Assembly: GCA_030544225.1 (NCBI GenBank)
Contig: CM060503.1
Span: forward strand, 434,001 to 498,000
Direction of reading: 5' to 3'
Length of the DNA stretch: 64,000 nucleotides
From: Skeletonema marinoi
Lineage: Eukaryota > Bacillariophyta > Thalassiosirophyceae > Thalassiosirales > Thalassiosiraceae
Shown piece after piece: positions 1 through 12,584 of the stretch. The position numbers were made by a program, and so were the translations under genes. The stretch's first letter is position 1. Each line of letters opens with the position of its first letter. Under the pieces are notes generated by a model. The model made no database searches, was not told where the DNA came from, and saw only the letters and a list, made by a program, of their open reading frames with translations.

Positions 1-401
1 AGTGGTTGCTAATTCTTTGTGCTCTGGCCCTAGTAGCGGCAGTTGTTGCAGGAATGGGAGTTGGTGTCGACCGAGGGCTGAATCATATTGACAAGGCATC
101 CATACTTATTATTCCGGTTCCAACCCAATCACCAACATCTGAACCTTCATTGTCAGTTGCGCCTTCAGATCACCCATCATCACTTCCGTCTGCGCAGCCG
201 ACGAACACGCCTAGTGCTCCTCCTTCAATTAGCACTATGCCCAGTATCTCACCTACAGTCACAAATCCTCCCACGTTATCTGCCGCTCCTAGCTCTACGC
301 CTTCACAACAACCAACTCTGTCAACACAGCCCTCATCAACACCATCGATGTCGCCCTCAATCTCAGCACAGCCAACATCATCTCCATCCGAATCACCAAC
401 C
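1..401 (+). CDS. LRR surface protein, 5' exon (partial, cut by an element)
   Basis: This is the beginning of the visible part of the LRR gene that resumes at 3885. The frame is open from the window edge. It encodes a hydrophobic stretch (LILCALALVAAVVAGMGVGV), probably a transmembrane or signal-anchor segment, followed by a Ser/Pro/Thr-rich stalk of repeated SPS/SPT units. No ATG is visible at the start, so the true N-terminus lies outside the window. The frame reaches a codon boundary at 401, then enters the TIR of an inserted element and hits a stop three codons later. Membrane anchor, SPT-rich stalk and LRR is a layout common in diatom surface proteins; the ligand is unknown. Confidence 0.7.
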
Positions 402-525
402 CTTTCGTATTAACCAACATCCAGGTTGGGTTTTTAGCAAAATTCCCAATTAGATTTGATTGTGTCATTAAGGTGTCATTAACCTTACTTAGCCTTAATT
501 CAAATCTGAGGTTCCCCAACTCCCA
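402..525 (+). repeat. Left 124-bp terminal inverted repeat
   Basis: Reverse complement of 3761-3884 with no mismatch seen. Identity ends after CCCCAACTCCCA, where the two inner sequences diverge completely. Confidence 0.9.
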
Positions 526-2271
526 AGCGAGCAACGGCCACTTTCTCGCTCAACACTTCACTTTTCAACAAACAAGAGAACACAGCAACAAGCACCGCAC
601 CAGACGGCGTTTTCACCACCGCCTTTATAACCCCATCATACTGCAAACCTGCTTTAGATGATGTTCTTACTGCCCTACCCTATCCCTACGCCACGCACGC
701 GATGAAGATCTGACGGAAATAGGTGAGATAACATGCAAATAATAACTTTCCTCAAATATCTTTCTTGCGTCTTGCTCACCATCACATACTTACTCTACTC
801 TCCTAATGGCCATATTATTATTCATCTGTAATATATTTATGCTGCGGTGGCGATGGTGCGGGGAAGCAGGCGGTGCCCCATATGCACTACATCTGCAATC
901 TACCGCCGACTATCGTTGCCACAACCGTGTTCGTGAAAGATTGGATAACTCTGATGCGAAAACGATGACGAGGAGACCTTGGTGGGGTCGACTCCGTTAG
1001 TAGTTGGTGGCACCTAGAGAAGTTGTCATGATTTAAGGCTTCAGATGTCATGATCAAGTTCAATCGGGCATCGCCAATATCGCTTGGATGCATTAAATCA
1101 TGCCTCCCATCTCCCATTCTTCTGTTGGTTGTTGACAGCGGTTGCTCTTGTTGTTGTGATTAATGATGGTGCGTTATGGAAACAGGCGTTTGATGTCCTC
1201 TTGTTCATTGCACATTATTCCTGATAGGAGAGCAGTGATTGAGGTACAGGAGAGTATTTAGCTTTGCCATAAAGTTTTGGATAAGCAAAAACGCAGAGAG
1301 AACGCAGCCGCTATCTGTGTCGATGATTGACAGGAGTATGGATAAAATGGCAGGGCAGTAGAATTAAGGTGAGTTGCTGTCATCTCTTCTATGTTGAAGT
1401 TATTCACGCATTGCACACTCTAACGATATGATAATATTACCTCGTACTCTTGTTGTCCATCTTACTTCCACAACTGCACATGAAACCAACTTCCATCTAG
1501 ATGAGTCTATGGCCAAAGGAGAGCTGAAGCTGTCAACAACCAAACGAGTACTGTCGTTCTTCTGTCTAAAAGCCATTTTGCGAGACCCTCTACTTCTGGT
1601 AGTATGATTGGTGGCAATGGATATGTTGGAGCAACTGATACTGAGAAAGAAATTCAGACGATAAACATGATCATGTATTGCAGCACTGCGGTAGAGGTAG
1701 AGAGGAGAAACAGAGATGCATTATTTATGGTAGATACACACTAATAAGTGTTTTATCTTGCACACTACACTGACTGAACAACATTATTCCTTCACAACCG
1801 TGTTTGCGAAGTTACTTCGAAGGACTACAAACCTCTTCTTCCTCTTCGGCACTTCTCCTTGGAAAGTTGTGGGCAGCTCTGCATTCCATCAGCTTCTCTT
1901 GGAAACACATCACCATTCTTTTCGTGCGCTTTCTGGCGAAGTTCCAATGCCTCCAGATTGTACTTCCGTGCTACATAGCAATACCATCCTCACCCGTTGC
2001 ATCGACCAGCTTCGTTGTTTCTTGATAAAACCAATCATAGTGAGCAATCTTGTTCGTTTTTGCTGACTTCGCCGCACCCTTATTCCATCTACAACTGTGC
2101 CTATGATATGAGTCTTACTCTCCAACCTTACCTCTACGCCTGAAGCGACTTCTTCAATAGGCCACGAAACCCTAAGAAACACTGCAATCCAGCACGGGTA
2201 AAAGTAGCAAAGAATACTAAACATTCATCTTAGAGAGTTATCTTCGCCGCGGAGTTGACTTCGCCGCACTC

Positions 2272-3064
2272 TCAATCTATCTTCAACTGTGCTAGTATAA
2301 GAGCCTTTCTCTCCGTGAAATGGAAGGTGAGCTTGTTAATTACCTTCTGCAACAGTGGCCCCCAACACATATTTGTGCTGTCTGAAGTACCAGTACCAGT
2401 ATGAGGACATGTCTCCTTCCGATGGGTTGGGTTGTGCAACAGTATCGATTCTCCTTTTTCCGATGTGAGATAGAGATCCATGTTGAGGAGACCTGTAAAG
2501 ATCCCATTCTTGTCGACGGCAATGATGATGCGTTGAATGATACTGTTGTTGATTGTAACATCATGTAGAGTTGGATCGAAAACCGCTGCTGACATGGGGG
2601 ATGTGTTCCGAGTATCTTCTTGGGCAGTCGAATGTGAAACTGACTTGACGGTCGATCTCGGGAAGGTCAATTGTGTAACTACTAAATAGAACAGCGGCAG
2701 CGGGTGTGACATCGCGTGAAAGAAATACCTTGGTGGTGTAGTGACACTTGTCGGGTTGAGGAAGTGATGTTGCATTGCACAAGATATGGCCAGTAACCGG
2801 CTGAGCACATGATTTGCTTCCAAGGAGAAATGCCATTCATGCTTCCATACATGGGAATAAACAGATTGCGAGATTCCAAAAATGTTGAAACATTGGTTCG
2901 GCTTTGATCACCATTGGGTAGGATGGAACGAAGAATGGACCCTCTACGTCTCCAGGCTCCTGATATCCGCAGGTGTCAAGCACTCCCCATCCGACCTCAC
3001 GTTGTTGCAACTTAACTCGCTCGAGGAGAAGACTGATAAGACATGAATGAGGAGTCAAAATCAA
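2272..3064 (-). other. Decayed coding-like stretch inside the TIR element
   Basis: Several overlapping minus-strand frames (183, 91 and 75 codons) cover this part of the element and look like one older coding region broken into frames. I do not recognise the protein and see no transposase DDE signature. It may be a captured host gene fragment or a worn element gene. The rest of the interior (526-2271 and 3065-3760) shows nothing I can support. Confidence 0.25.
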
Positions 3065-3760
3065 GAGGTTCGCCGCCTTTCAATGGAAAAGCATCATTAT
3101 GATCGCGATCGCTGCTTGTATGAGACTCCTCTTCCATATCCAGATCTGTTCTTCTCCCCTGTTGAGATTCGTGGGGCACACAACACACTTGCCGATGCTC
3201 TGCTGCGCCCTGATTTTTATTATTTTAGAACACGCATCTGACTTTTCTCTTGCGGCAGTTTATACAAGCCGGTGTGGTGTAGATGCTGATTTTAAATAAA
3301 TTAACTTTCGACGGGGGCATTACAACGAATTTGTAAGAACATGATGTGTTGCATAAATATATACATAGACTCCCATAGACTTACCTTTTTTGTTCACTTC
3401 AACAGACACTTGATGGAGCTAGCAGTTGTTGAATGTAATACATTCCAGTACCGCCGAAATATCACAGAAATAGTTGTATAAAACCCCTTGTTGTTGCCGT
3501 CGCTGAAGTCCGAGGTCGAGTTGTTTGTGTGTGAGTGTCGACGAGCTCTACCTCCCTCGACAATATAGGTCGGGTCTTCCTGTTTTCAATCAATAGACTT
3601 CACGCCAAAAATAAATATTTCGGTTGGAGAATGTGGTTGTTGATGATTTATGCCTGATTTATGCCTAAGTCGGGAGGCTACTTACGTATTTTGTATTGTA
3701 GCCATAAAGGCCGACCCACCATGATGCACAACCGGGGGACAAAAAAACGGTTTTTGAGGG

Positions 3761-3884
3761 TGGGAGTTGGGGAACCTCAGATTTGAATTAAGGCTAAGTA
3801 AGGTTAATGACACCTTAATGACACAATCAAATCTAATTGGGAATTTTGCTAAAAACCCAACCTGGATGTTGGTTAATACGAAAG
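3761..3884 (-). repeat. Right 124-bp terminal inverted repeat
   Basis: Perfect inverted copy of 402-525. It is preceded by a run of A and an AAAACGGTTTTT palindrome not shared with the left end. Confidence 0.9.
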
Positions 3885-6868
3885 ACTCAACCTACTGCTG
3901 AGCCATCATTATCTCCATCCCTCTCATCTGCTCCATCAGCCACGCCAAGTGCGTCACCGACAATTTCGACAATGCCAAGCGCATCGCCAAGTGCATCACC
4001 GAGTACTTCGGTAAGTTCTTCTGTTCTGATGCATTCATTGTTGTATTAATATTCTAACCGATTCAATCATGTATCATTCCTTATATGAAAGCCTTCCGCC
4101 AGTCCTTCATCATCTCCGACTTCATTTCCTTCGTCCGCTCCATCAATTTCAGCTCAGCCATCATCGATGCCATCGCTTGAGATCGAGCCATTTAGAACAA
4201 TGCTGAAGAGAGCATCGCCGAAAAGTGCAGAAAGACTTCACAGAGAAAGAGCATACCAATACAAAGTGATGATGTGGATCTACTACGAAACAGACTATGA
4301 CAACTACACCGACGAAGAGCGTTTGCAACTATGGGCGCTGGGATGTTTCTTCGAGGCCACTCTTGGGGTAGATTGGGATGATAATTCAAATTGGTTGGTG
4401 ATTTCGCAGAACACTACTGTGTGTGAATGGTATGGGTTGTCATGCAACGAAATTGGAATGGTGACAAGGATCGAATTGCCCCAAAACCACGTGCAACGAA
4501 ATATTCCAGCAGAATTCAAAGTGCTTCCTAGCTTACAATATCTCGGTCTAGCTCAGAATAGTATAGGCCGATTGGATTCGATATTATTTGAGATGTATAC
4601 ACTAGAAGTAATCGATCTGGATGGGAATGGAATAGAAACGATACCCGAAGAGATACCTATTCGAAACCAAGTGAAGGAACTATATCTAGCTGGAAATAGG
4701 ATTAGAGAGATACCAGAGAGTATCTTGATGTTGTCGAAGTTGGAAGTGCTGTGGCTCTGGACAAATTTGCTGGAGGATACGTTGCCTGAATTCATGAGCA
4801 AAATGTCTAATCTTGTTGAGCTGGACCTTGAAGACAACTTCCTATCAGGCGACTTGTGGCCCGCAGCCGAGATGCAAAGTCTCCAACACCTTTATGTCTT
4901 TGACAATATTATGGGCGGCGAAAGTACGAGCGGATTTCTGGGAGGGAACACTACCTACGCAGATGGAGATTTGGAATCTTCCCCTGTCTTAAAATGTTCT
5001 TCCCTTAAGTCTCTCGATATGTCGACAAATTATTGGTATGGAACTATTCCAACGAAGTTAACAACCATGGCCAATATGGAAGAGCTTTATTTGGAAGACA
5101 ATGAACTTAGCGGCATCATCCCTCCAGAGATATTCAACTTGAGGAATCTTCACACGCTGTTCCTTGGAACGAACTACTTATCATCCTTATTGCCATCAGA
5201 AATAGGTAATGCCAGATCTCTCAAATCCTTCCATGCAGAAAACAATTACCGCGAGATGGACAATGGGCGGCTCATATCTAAAGGAATCTATGGACAATTA
5301 CCCGCAACCATGTTGAACTTGGAGCAGCTCGAAGAGCTAGTGCTCGATAACAACTACGTTGAAGGAACGCTGATGGCAGAGCTCGGAACTCTAGAACACC
5401 TCTCCAGACTGAGGTTGGTGCTGAATATGTTAGAAGGTCCCATTCCAAGCTCTATACAAAATTTGGCTAAGTTGAAGGATTTGCAGCTATGGGGGAATTA
5501 CATGATTGGCACTCTACCAAACAACCTTTCACTTGAGTTGGAAAGGCTGCAGCTACACGACAATTCATTTGTTGGCACCATTCCAACAGAATGGGGACGG
5601 TGCCGCAATTTAGCTGTTCTTGATGTGTCTTACAACGATTTGACTGGACCTATCCCAACTGAATTCGGAAATTTGGCAAACCTGACTGAGTTCTACACTG
5701 AATACAACGTGCTGTACGGCTTTATGCCCGAGGAGGTCTGCCTGTTGAGAAGCGAATCATTAGATGAGCTCTCAGCAAACTGTGATGTGCCGCGAGAAAA
5801 CACGTTACGGCCAACTCGTCGGCCAACTCGTAATCCTACACGCCGGCCTACACTTCGTCCAACGTGGAGTGAAGGTTTGGTACGACATTATCGCACCCTT
5901 CAAAAAGAACAACCAGCAGACCTTCTGATCACATCAAGTCCATCAGACACTGCTGGGACAAGCTTGCCGACCGAGAGCCCTTCTTTGCTACCAACGTTAT
6001 TAGGTTCTCCAGCAACAATATCTCCAACTGGCAGCCCTTCGTTGTTACCATCGATTCAGGTTCAAGTCGACCCTACTATCACCTCAAGTCCAACTTTAAC
6101 TCCATCAGACTCTTCAGACTCTCCTGTGACAAACTTTCCAACCGTCGCCCCTTCGTTGTTACCATCGAGTCAGGTAAATATCTTTCCTCTTCTGTATTCA
6201 AATTGACCTGCTGAGTCGTATTCTGGTAACACTCACATCTTTTGCTCTCCTCCTCTCCTCTCAACGCCACTCTGAATGCAACAGCCAACAGAACCAGACC
6301 CAACTCAAAATCCAACCTTCCTACCATCCTTTGTTCCATCATCGGCTTTATCCCTATCACCAAGCTCAAACCCTTCAATGTCAATAAAGCCGACTAGGTC
6401 GCCGACGTTGGAGCCAACGTTATCTCACAGACCGTCAGTTGCTCCGACGAAAAATCCATCGAAGAGTCCCATTAATTCACCTACTGAATCTCCAACTTTC
6501 ACTCCTTCAGCCAACCCGTAAGTTTACACATGCACCAATGTTTTTACGTTCCCTGTTGTTTCGATTTCATTCATCAACCTCACAAAAATTTCTACGCAAA
6601 TCTATATATTAGTACAAAAAATCCTACCACGTCCCCTACAGATAACCCGTCAGTCTCGATCATCCCATCTGCAAACCCAACTGTCGAGTACTTCTGGGTG
6701 TGCACATGTTGTACATATTGTCGCATTGATGCAGATATTCATCCAACAATGAAACCAACAAGGAAACCCACACCACGACCAACGACAAGTCCTTCGCCAA
6801 CTTGGGAAGAGAGGCCTACTCGGCCAGGAGGCACTTGGTGGAACAAGCGCGTTAATGAGCTCACTTGA
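3885..6868 (+). CDS. LRR surface protein, main part with SPT-rich stalks
   Basis: Continuation of the gene begun at 1-401. Proposed exons are 3885-4010, 4092-6173, 6285-6517 and 6613-6868; the introns start GTAAG or GTAAA and end AG, with phases 0, 0 and 2, and every junction keeps the frame. The order is SPT-rich stalk, an LRR N-terminal cap with a CEWYG motif and paired cysteines (about 4370-4470), roughly 15 leucine-rich repeats of the plant type (LxxLxLxxNxLxGxIP) to about 5780, then an Arg/Pro/Thr-rich and SPT-rich tail. It is probably extracellular and used in recognition or adhesion, as inferred for diatom LRR proteins. With the element in place the gene cannot make the full protein. 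Final exon boundaries are inferred. Confidence 0.75.
4011..4091 (+). other. Intron in LRR gene
   Basis: GTAAGT donor and TATGAAAG acceptor, 81 bp, phase 0. The flanking codons read STS then PSAS, continuing the SPT repeat. Confidence 0.75.
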
Positions 6869-6903
6869 TTACCAGCTGTAACGAAAATTCACCAGCCTAA
6901 GAC

Positions 6904-8446
6904 GCTGTCCCAGCAAAATTCTTGCGCAAGCAACTTTTTTGGTCAGCCACAAAAAAAACTTGCGCGGCTGTCCCAGCAAACGCGCACGCAAGCAAGAAAA
7001 TAGAGATGCGCACGAAGAGTGCACTAGAGGCTGCAGCGACACAATTCCTTGCACCCGAATAACATACTTAACCATGCCAAAAGAGAACAGTCTATCACCC
7101 AAATCCCTACAACAACTCCTTGTAATTGTCTATTGGATGGATGTGTTGACCTCGTTTAGTGTTTTGGGACGATCGCCTGCGGTATATCTCCCTCGTGCTG
7201 ACCAACAGGGTGTCGACATGTCCATTTCGGCTCTAAATAACACAATAACTTGACCGAGTAGGCAAGTTCAAACGTTCAAACAACACAATCTTTCGTCACA
7301 TATATTGCATCAGTGATTGTGCAATGTTTGGTTACATTAGTATTGCTGTTACTCTCAAATTACACCAAATAGCTTCGACCAGCTCTGCCTCTATTATTAT
7401 TTGGAGTAGGTTTCCACTATAAAAGTTAATATATCCAACTCTAGCTGCTGTAAACCAACGAACAAACCAATAAGAGGAAGTGCCTGAGTTAGACAGGAGA
7501 TGTGAGGGCTGCCTATCACCCCGAAGTGGGGGATATTACCGAGTGAGTTGTGTTATCTTAGGTCCGTTTGTGGATAGGAATATTGTTAATATCCTGTATA
7601 TATCCTGTTCAACCTGCAACAGCAAGGTCACATCCTCTATTCAGACTATATAGACATCCAATTTGCGCATTTGATTGCAGTATGTAACGTTCAACGCTGC
7701 AAAAACTAAGATGCCGCAGAAATTGTGTCAATTAATTGGGCCATCAACACGAGAAGAACGACCGGATGGTGAGGTTGTTGTCGTTTAAATCCAGCACTAA
7801 TTCACAGAAACTCTCAATAGGACCCATACTACCGAATGGTGTCGATGATTGTGGTGGAATATCCCCCTTATTCCGAATTGTCCAATGATAATGCTTTTGA
7901 GTTGAAGTGATGTATTTATTTGTGCATGGAGTAATAAAATATTACGACCCCCCCCCATTGATAATACCCCCACATCGCCCTACCATCCACCGCCCATTAT
8001 CCATTGTAATCGATTGTTGTATGGTTTATTGCCGTGTGCACATATTTATTTCAATAATAGAGTTCTCCCTCCGGATGTCGAGCTGTACGGTCGATCGACG
8101 TGAAGTGGTTTTGTCGTCGATGAGGACGCTGCGGTCAAATAGAACCGACACCAAGCGACAAGGGCATCAATATGGGTCTATACCATCGGCGCATGCGGAT
8201 AGGGGCGGCGGTGTTGCGCTCATGGGTCAAGTAGGAGCATAATATCGACCATCGTCAAATACTTGCGTGGCTACGCAAGAACTTGCTGATTTCGGCTTCC
8301 AAATCAGCAAGTTCTTGCGTGGCCACGCAAGTTTTCATTTTACTTGCGTAGCTGGGAAATGCGTGAAAAGCAAAAACTTGCGTAGGGGTATCGATTTCCC
8401 CCCGAAGAAGCGGGAAACTTGCGTGAAAAAAATTTGCTGGGACAGC
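6904..8446. mobile_element. Non-coding TIR-like element with subterminal ACTTGCGT repeats
   Basis: The stretch opens with GCTGTCCCAGCAAA (6904-6917, repeated at 6967-6980) and closes with its reverse complement at 8433-8446. Near both ends are many copies of CTTGCG or ACTTGCGT and their complements, the usual arrangement of subterminal transposase-binding repeats in hAT- or CACTA-like elements. No coding region is supported in the 1.5 kb between. No clear target-site duplication is seen, and the doubled left end suggests a nested or rearranged copy. The family is not determined. Confidence 0.5.
8261..8332. repeat. 32-bp-arm hairpin, 8-nt loop
   Basis: Left arm 8261-8292 and right arm 8301-8332 are inverted copies with one mismatch, which would be a G-U pair in RNA. 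The loop is CGGCTTCC. The arms contain ACTTGCGT and CACGCAAG, the same words as the subterminal repeats of the surrounding element. Confidence 0.85.
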
Positions 8447-8602
8447 CTCTAATCACTGCAGTTAATACTTGAAATAGTATAAGTCAATGATAAAATGATA
8501 GTTAGTTTTAGGTATAAATAAATGGACTGAAATCACTCCACTGCTCTTAGTTTCCCCACTTTGTTGGCACGTTTGCCTTGTTCTTCTCAAACCCTACTCG
8601 CT

Positions 8603-11600
8603 TCAGCTACCCTTTGTGGAACCCACCAATGCTTTGACGCCAGCATACAGGCCAACTGACACAAATGGAACGACAAGGCATGTAACTGGAGTTTGAAACA
8701 CCGCGCCAACCTTGGGTAAGAAACCAAATAAAGTATCGACAGAGGCATCTATGGTTCGAAGAATGGGCCGATGGATTGATTGCAGCAAGGAGACTACTTT
8801 GGGGAACACAAGACCATAAAGCATAGCAAAAGATACTTTGCGAATGACAGCATAGCAAGTAACGCCTAGCCCATAAACTCCCAGAACAATGCAACCTTGT
8901 TGCCACAACTCAAGCTTTGCTTTTTTGCTTCGCCTCACGCCATAGCAGACACCAGATCCAACCGCAATGAAGAAGAATAGGTAAACAAAAAGAATGATCG
9001 ACAGTTGCAATATCATTGATATCAAATAGATATTCAATGCAGTCACTGCAATAGCTTGACCTCGCGAAAGAGGCAATCGCGGCAATTGTCCCATGGCCGA
9101 CAAGATTTGAACGCCAAGTTGATTGAGCATTCGTAGAGAACGATCAATACGGAACGCTTTCAAGAATTGATATGATGCGCAAAGTGTGTCCATCATAGTG
9201 CCAGCATACAATTCTTTCTCGCGCTCTGTGTCCTTATCTGACGCATTCTTCGGGAGCCGGAACAATGGGGCCAAAAGAGCTTGCTCCTTCTTATCCATTT
9301 GATAAATGTTGCCATTATTCTTCCCGGGCACTCTCTGCAACACCCCCCATGTAATGAGCTTGAGAACATTTGTCTCTTGTTCCTCTCCACCAAGAGCATC
9401 GAGATTGATAAATCCATGATTGAAGTATACCAACCTCCATAGAAGTTTAGCGATCCCCTTCCTCCGTCCAATGTACCAACTCTTTAGCTTGAATGGGGGT
9501 TTGGTAATAGTGATATCTACTGCCGACTTAGTCTTTGGGCGGTTGGCACGACGCTCTCTCCTCTCTGCAACACAATCGGAGCAATCACATGCATCCTCAT
9601 CGTCGGTATCATCATCACTGGGGATGAGTTTCAAGCCCATCATCTTGACCAATAGTAGATTCCTGCATCGTGGGCATTCAATGAATCGTCTACTCTCCGT
9701 CTCGACATTGTCTTTGCTGTAGAATTTTTTCACGGGATACTCGTAACGTTCGTCGTCCCACCTATCATACTCGCCGGTAGCGCCTGGTTCATCGGATCGG
9801 GTAACGGTAGCCATGCGCAACATACAAGCAGCACAAAAGCGAGTGGATGAAGATTCTTCTTTCCCGTCTGTTCCACAGCAGGGGAGAGTTACTGTTCCAA
9901 TGGAGAGAAGGTTTAGATTGTGAGCGTCCATAGTAAATCAGCAATAAAGACATCAACCATCGGCAGAAGCACTTACCCAAACGTCTCCACACATCTGTCT
10001 GATCATCCGCACGGAAGCAAGCAGCACACCTACTCGCTCCAGTGCAAACCCCATCAAAATTCTCCTCTTCACTATCCGTATATTCATCGCCACTATCATC
10101 CCCATCTGGTTTGATAATAGTATTCAACCTCCTTTGTCGTCCATTCCCATTTCGATTTCGATCGTTCCCCCCTCCACCTCCTGGTTGCATATTGATTATA
10201 TTTCGTAAAAATGGTGGAACGAATGGAGGAAAATCATCATCATCTCCTCCTGGACCACCACGACCACCTCCTCCTCCCATCATGAAGCCTGGAAAGCCAG
10301 GGGGAGCCATACCACCAAACATCCCTCCGCCACCACCGCCTCCTCCACCACGCCCCGTTGGGAATCCTGCCATGTCTTCCATAAAACGACGAAATCCAGG
10401 TGGCATCCCCCCATCATCCCCATCACCTCGTCGATCATTATTATCCTCCTGCTCCCCCTCGTCGTCGTCATCGTCCTCCTCATCCATGACATGAATGCGA
10501 TCATCATCATCATCTTCATCGTCATCAATATCACTCAAGTCCTCCTCCTCCTCTTCTTCTTCACCACCACCACCCGGAATAATCGCTCCACTTCGAAGCA
10601 TTCTAGCAAGGTGACTATCATTATTCTGCCCCCCTCCTTGATTATTATTATTATTTCCACCACCACCAACACCACCACGCAATGGTCGCCCTCCCCCCCC
10701 ACCACCACCTCGTCTCGCATTACGATTAATTCTACCACCAGTACCACCACCACCACCGGTACCACCCACTACAAATCGTGGTGGTTGTGGTACAATATCA
10801 TCATCCTCATCATCATCATCATCTGAAGAATCTTCATCAGTAGATCCATTACGATTCATCAATGGTGGAATCGATGATGCTGCAGATGATGATGATGATG
10901 AACTATTATTGTCACTACTATCATCATCATTGTTCAATGCTGCAAATCGATTTTGATTATTTCCCCCACCCCCGTTGCCATTGAAATCTTCCAATGGTGG
11001 CATGGAATTATCATCGATATCACTATCATTGTTGTGATTGGTATTGATGGTGGAAGGGCTGGAGTCATCACGAATAACTAAATTGGGCATGTTGTCATCG
11101 CTAGTGTCGTCGTCATTGGTAGTGTTGTCGTCACTATCAGCATTGCCCCGGCCGAGTAATTGTGGCATATCCTCACTGCTGTCATCACCATCATCATTAT
11201 CGTTATTGAGATGAGGAATATCTTCCAATGGAGGCATGCTCCCCTCATCATCATCTGAAGGGGAGGAATTGGTAGAATCATCCCGCTCCTCCAAAGGAGG
11301 AACATCGTTCCTCATTGGTGGTAACAGGCCAGGTAGTTGTTGAGCGAGTTGTGCGAGCAATTGTCTTGTTTCGTTGGTCATTGGATTTTGAGGCACTCCG
11401 TTTACTATGAGGCGAGGATTGCCATTGTTGTTGTTGTTGTTGGGAGCGTTGTTGGCAATATTGTCCCAGCGTCGTTCTCTCATTGACCGATCGTGAGCTG
11501 GACCGTTGTTGTTGCTGTTGGTCGATGGGCGTGGTGGCGCATTGTTATTATTGTTGCCAGTATTATTATTATTGGTGCTGCTGGTGCTGCTGCCAAAGCT

Positions 11601-11939
11601 AAAGACGGGGGGAGGATTATTATCGGCAGTACCGCCGGAGCCAAAATCAAAGACAATTCTCCGAGATGATGGGGCAGCATTGTTATTAGCCCCGCCGGCG
11701 CTATTGTCACCACCAGCACCATCATTATTGGACTGAGGAGGACGTCTCGCATGAACAATACGTCTCGACGGAGCTACTGCACCCGGAGGCAAAAATGCAT
11801 CGCCCCGGGGAAAGTCGGTGGGAGCCGGTGTATCGGAATCATCATCGTTATCATCACCGCGTTGTCGTTCTGCATCGTTTGGGAGGGAAACCCAACGGCG
11901 GTTGTTCGGTGGTGGCGGTTGATTATTATTGTTCTCCAT
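8603..11939 (-). CDS. RING-like zinc-finger membrane protein (putative E3 ligase)
   Basis: Two exons: 11939-9977 and 9891-8603, with an 85-bp intron (GTAAGT...AACAG, phase 1). Joining them gives about 1,083 residues and rebuilds a cysteine cluster split by the intron: CAAC in exon 1, then LPCCG, FCAAC and ECPRC in exon 2, a RING-like arrangement. The first 600 residues are low complexity, rich in Asn, Asp/Glu and Gly/Pro. The last 200 residues hold about four hydrophobic segments (for example one near 8985-9050), so the protein is probably membrane-anchored. By analogy with membrane RING proteins it may be a ubiquitin ligase; this is inferred from the cysteines only. The ATG at 11939 is the first in frame. 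Confidence 0.7.
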
Positions 11940-12041
11940 GTGTTTGTTCTATCTGTTGGTGTGCTATGATAATATTCTGGTCATGAATGTGAGTGCGTTG
12001 GAGATCTGTGTGCCAACAATGACCTCGCTCTCCTCATGGTT

Positions 12042-12110
12042 GTTGATGGATTTTTTCCCAGAGACTGTCAGTCGCGCTCAACACTCGATACCACGCGTTC
12101 GGTACCCCGT
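12042..12110 (+). repeat. Dispersed repeat, copy 1
   Basis: Closely similar to 19766-19838, both reading TTGATGGATTTTT, then GAGACTGTCAGTC, CACCACGCG or CCACGCG, and GGTACCCCGT. This copy lies about 100 bp upstream of the minus-strand RING-like gene. It could be a regulatory block or a mobile-element remnant. Confidence 0.6.
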
Positions 12111-12584
12111 AAAAACCACAGCAAGCGATCATCACGTACCTACATATCTCTCTCTTGCAATTGATGCTCTATCACAGTGAACACATCGCAATAAATATGC
12201 ATCGCGACAATATGTAAAGGGACGACAATTCCATTATTTGATGCTGTTGGTTTGTCTCGTGTGATTGATTTGATTTGTCCTGGAGGCGGAGAGATTGTTT
12301 CTCTGCTGGTGAAAAAATGAAGTGCATCGTTGTGATTATGTTGTGTTTCATTATTTTCCATCAACACCATGATTACCAGCAAGATGCCTAAGCTGGGGAA
12401 AAGGAAGAGATGCTCACCGCATGAAAGGAAGAGATGCTCACCGCATGAACTGTCAGAGGCCGCAGAACCAACACCAGAAATGCGGTGGCACCAATGGCGG
12501 AGTATTGCTCAGTGGTGGTTCCATTTGCACTGATGGTGATGTAACTCTGCCACAGTAATGGATGGACATAAACATAGTTACTTG

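Larger units (their letters stand above)
402..3884. mobile_element. 3,483-bp DNA transposon-like element with perfect 124-bp TIRs
   Basis: The two ends are perfect inverted copies of each other over 124 bp, beginning CTTTCGTATTAACC on the left and ending GGTTAATACGAAAG on the right. The element interrupts the SPT-rich exon of an LRR gene. Its length is a multiple of three and the host codons on both sides are in frame, so exact removal gives a continuous reading frame. I find no exact target-site duplication; a CAACC pentamer occurs on both sides but at different distances from the ends. No intact transposase is recognisable inside, so it looks non-autonomous. Perfect TIRs point to a young insertion. 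Long TIRs recall Mutator-like or foldback elements, but the family is not established. Confidence 0.8.

Noticed and set aside
3047-3241. A plus-strand frame inside the TIR element with EIRGAHNTLADALLRP, like the end of a retroelement RNase H domain.
   Set aside because: Only about 16 residues resemble it, and no other retroelement part or end repeat is visible nearby.
402-3884. The element acting as a spliced intron of the LRR gene.
   Set aside because: The nearest GT (407) with the AG at 3884 would leave five extra bases and break the frame.
9789-9931. Two overlapping minus-strand frames that could be separate genes.
   Set aside because: A GTAAGT...AACAG intron joins them in phase and rebuilds one cysteine cluster, so they are one gene.
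10042-10826. Long plus-strand frames opposite the RING-like gene, rich in Pro, Ser and Thr.
   Set aside because: They are antisense shadows of the low-complexity Asn/Asp/Gly repeats of the real gene.
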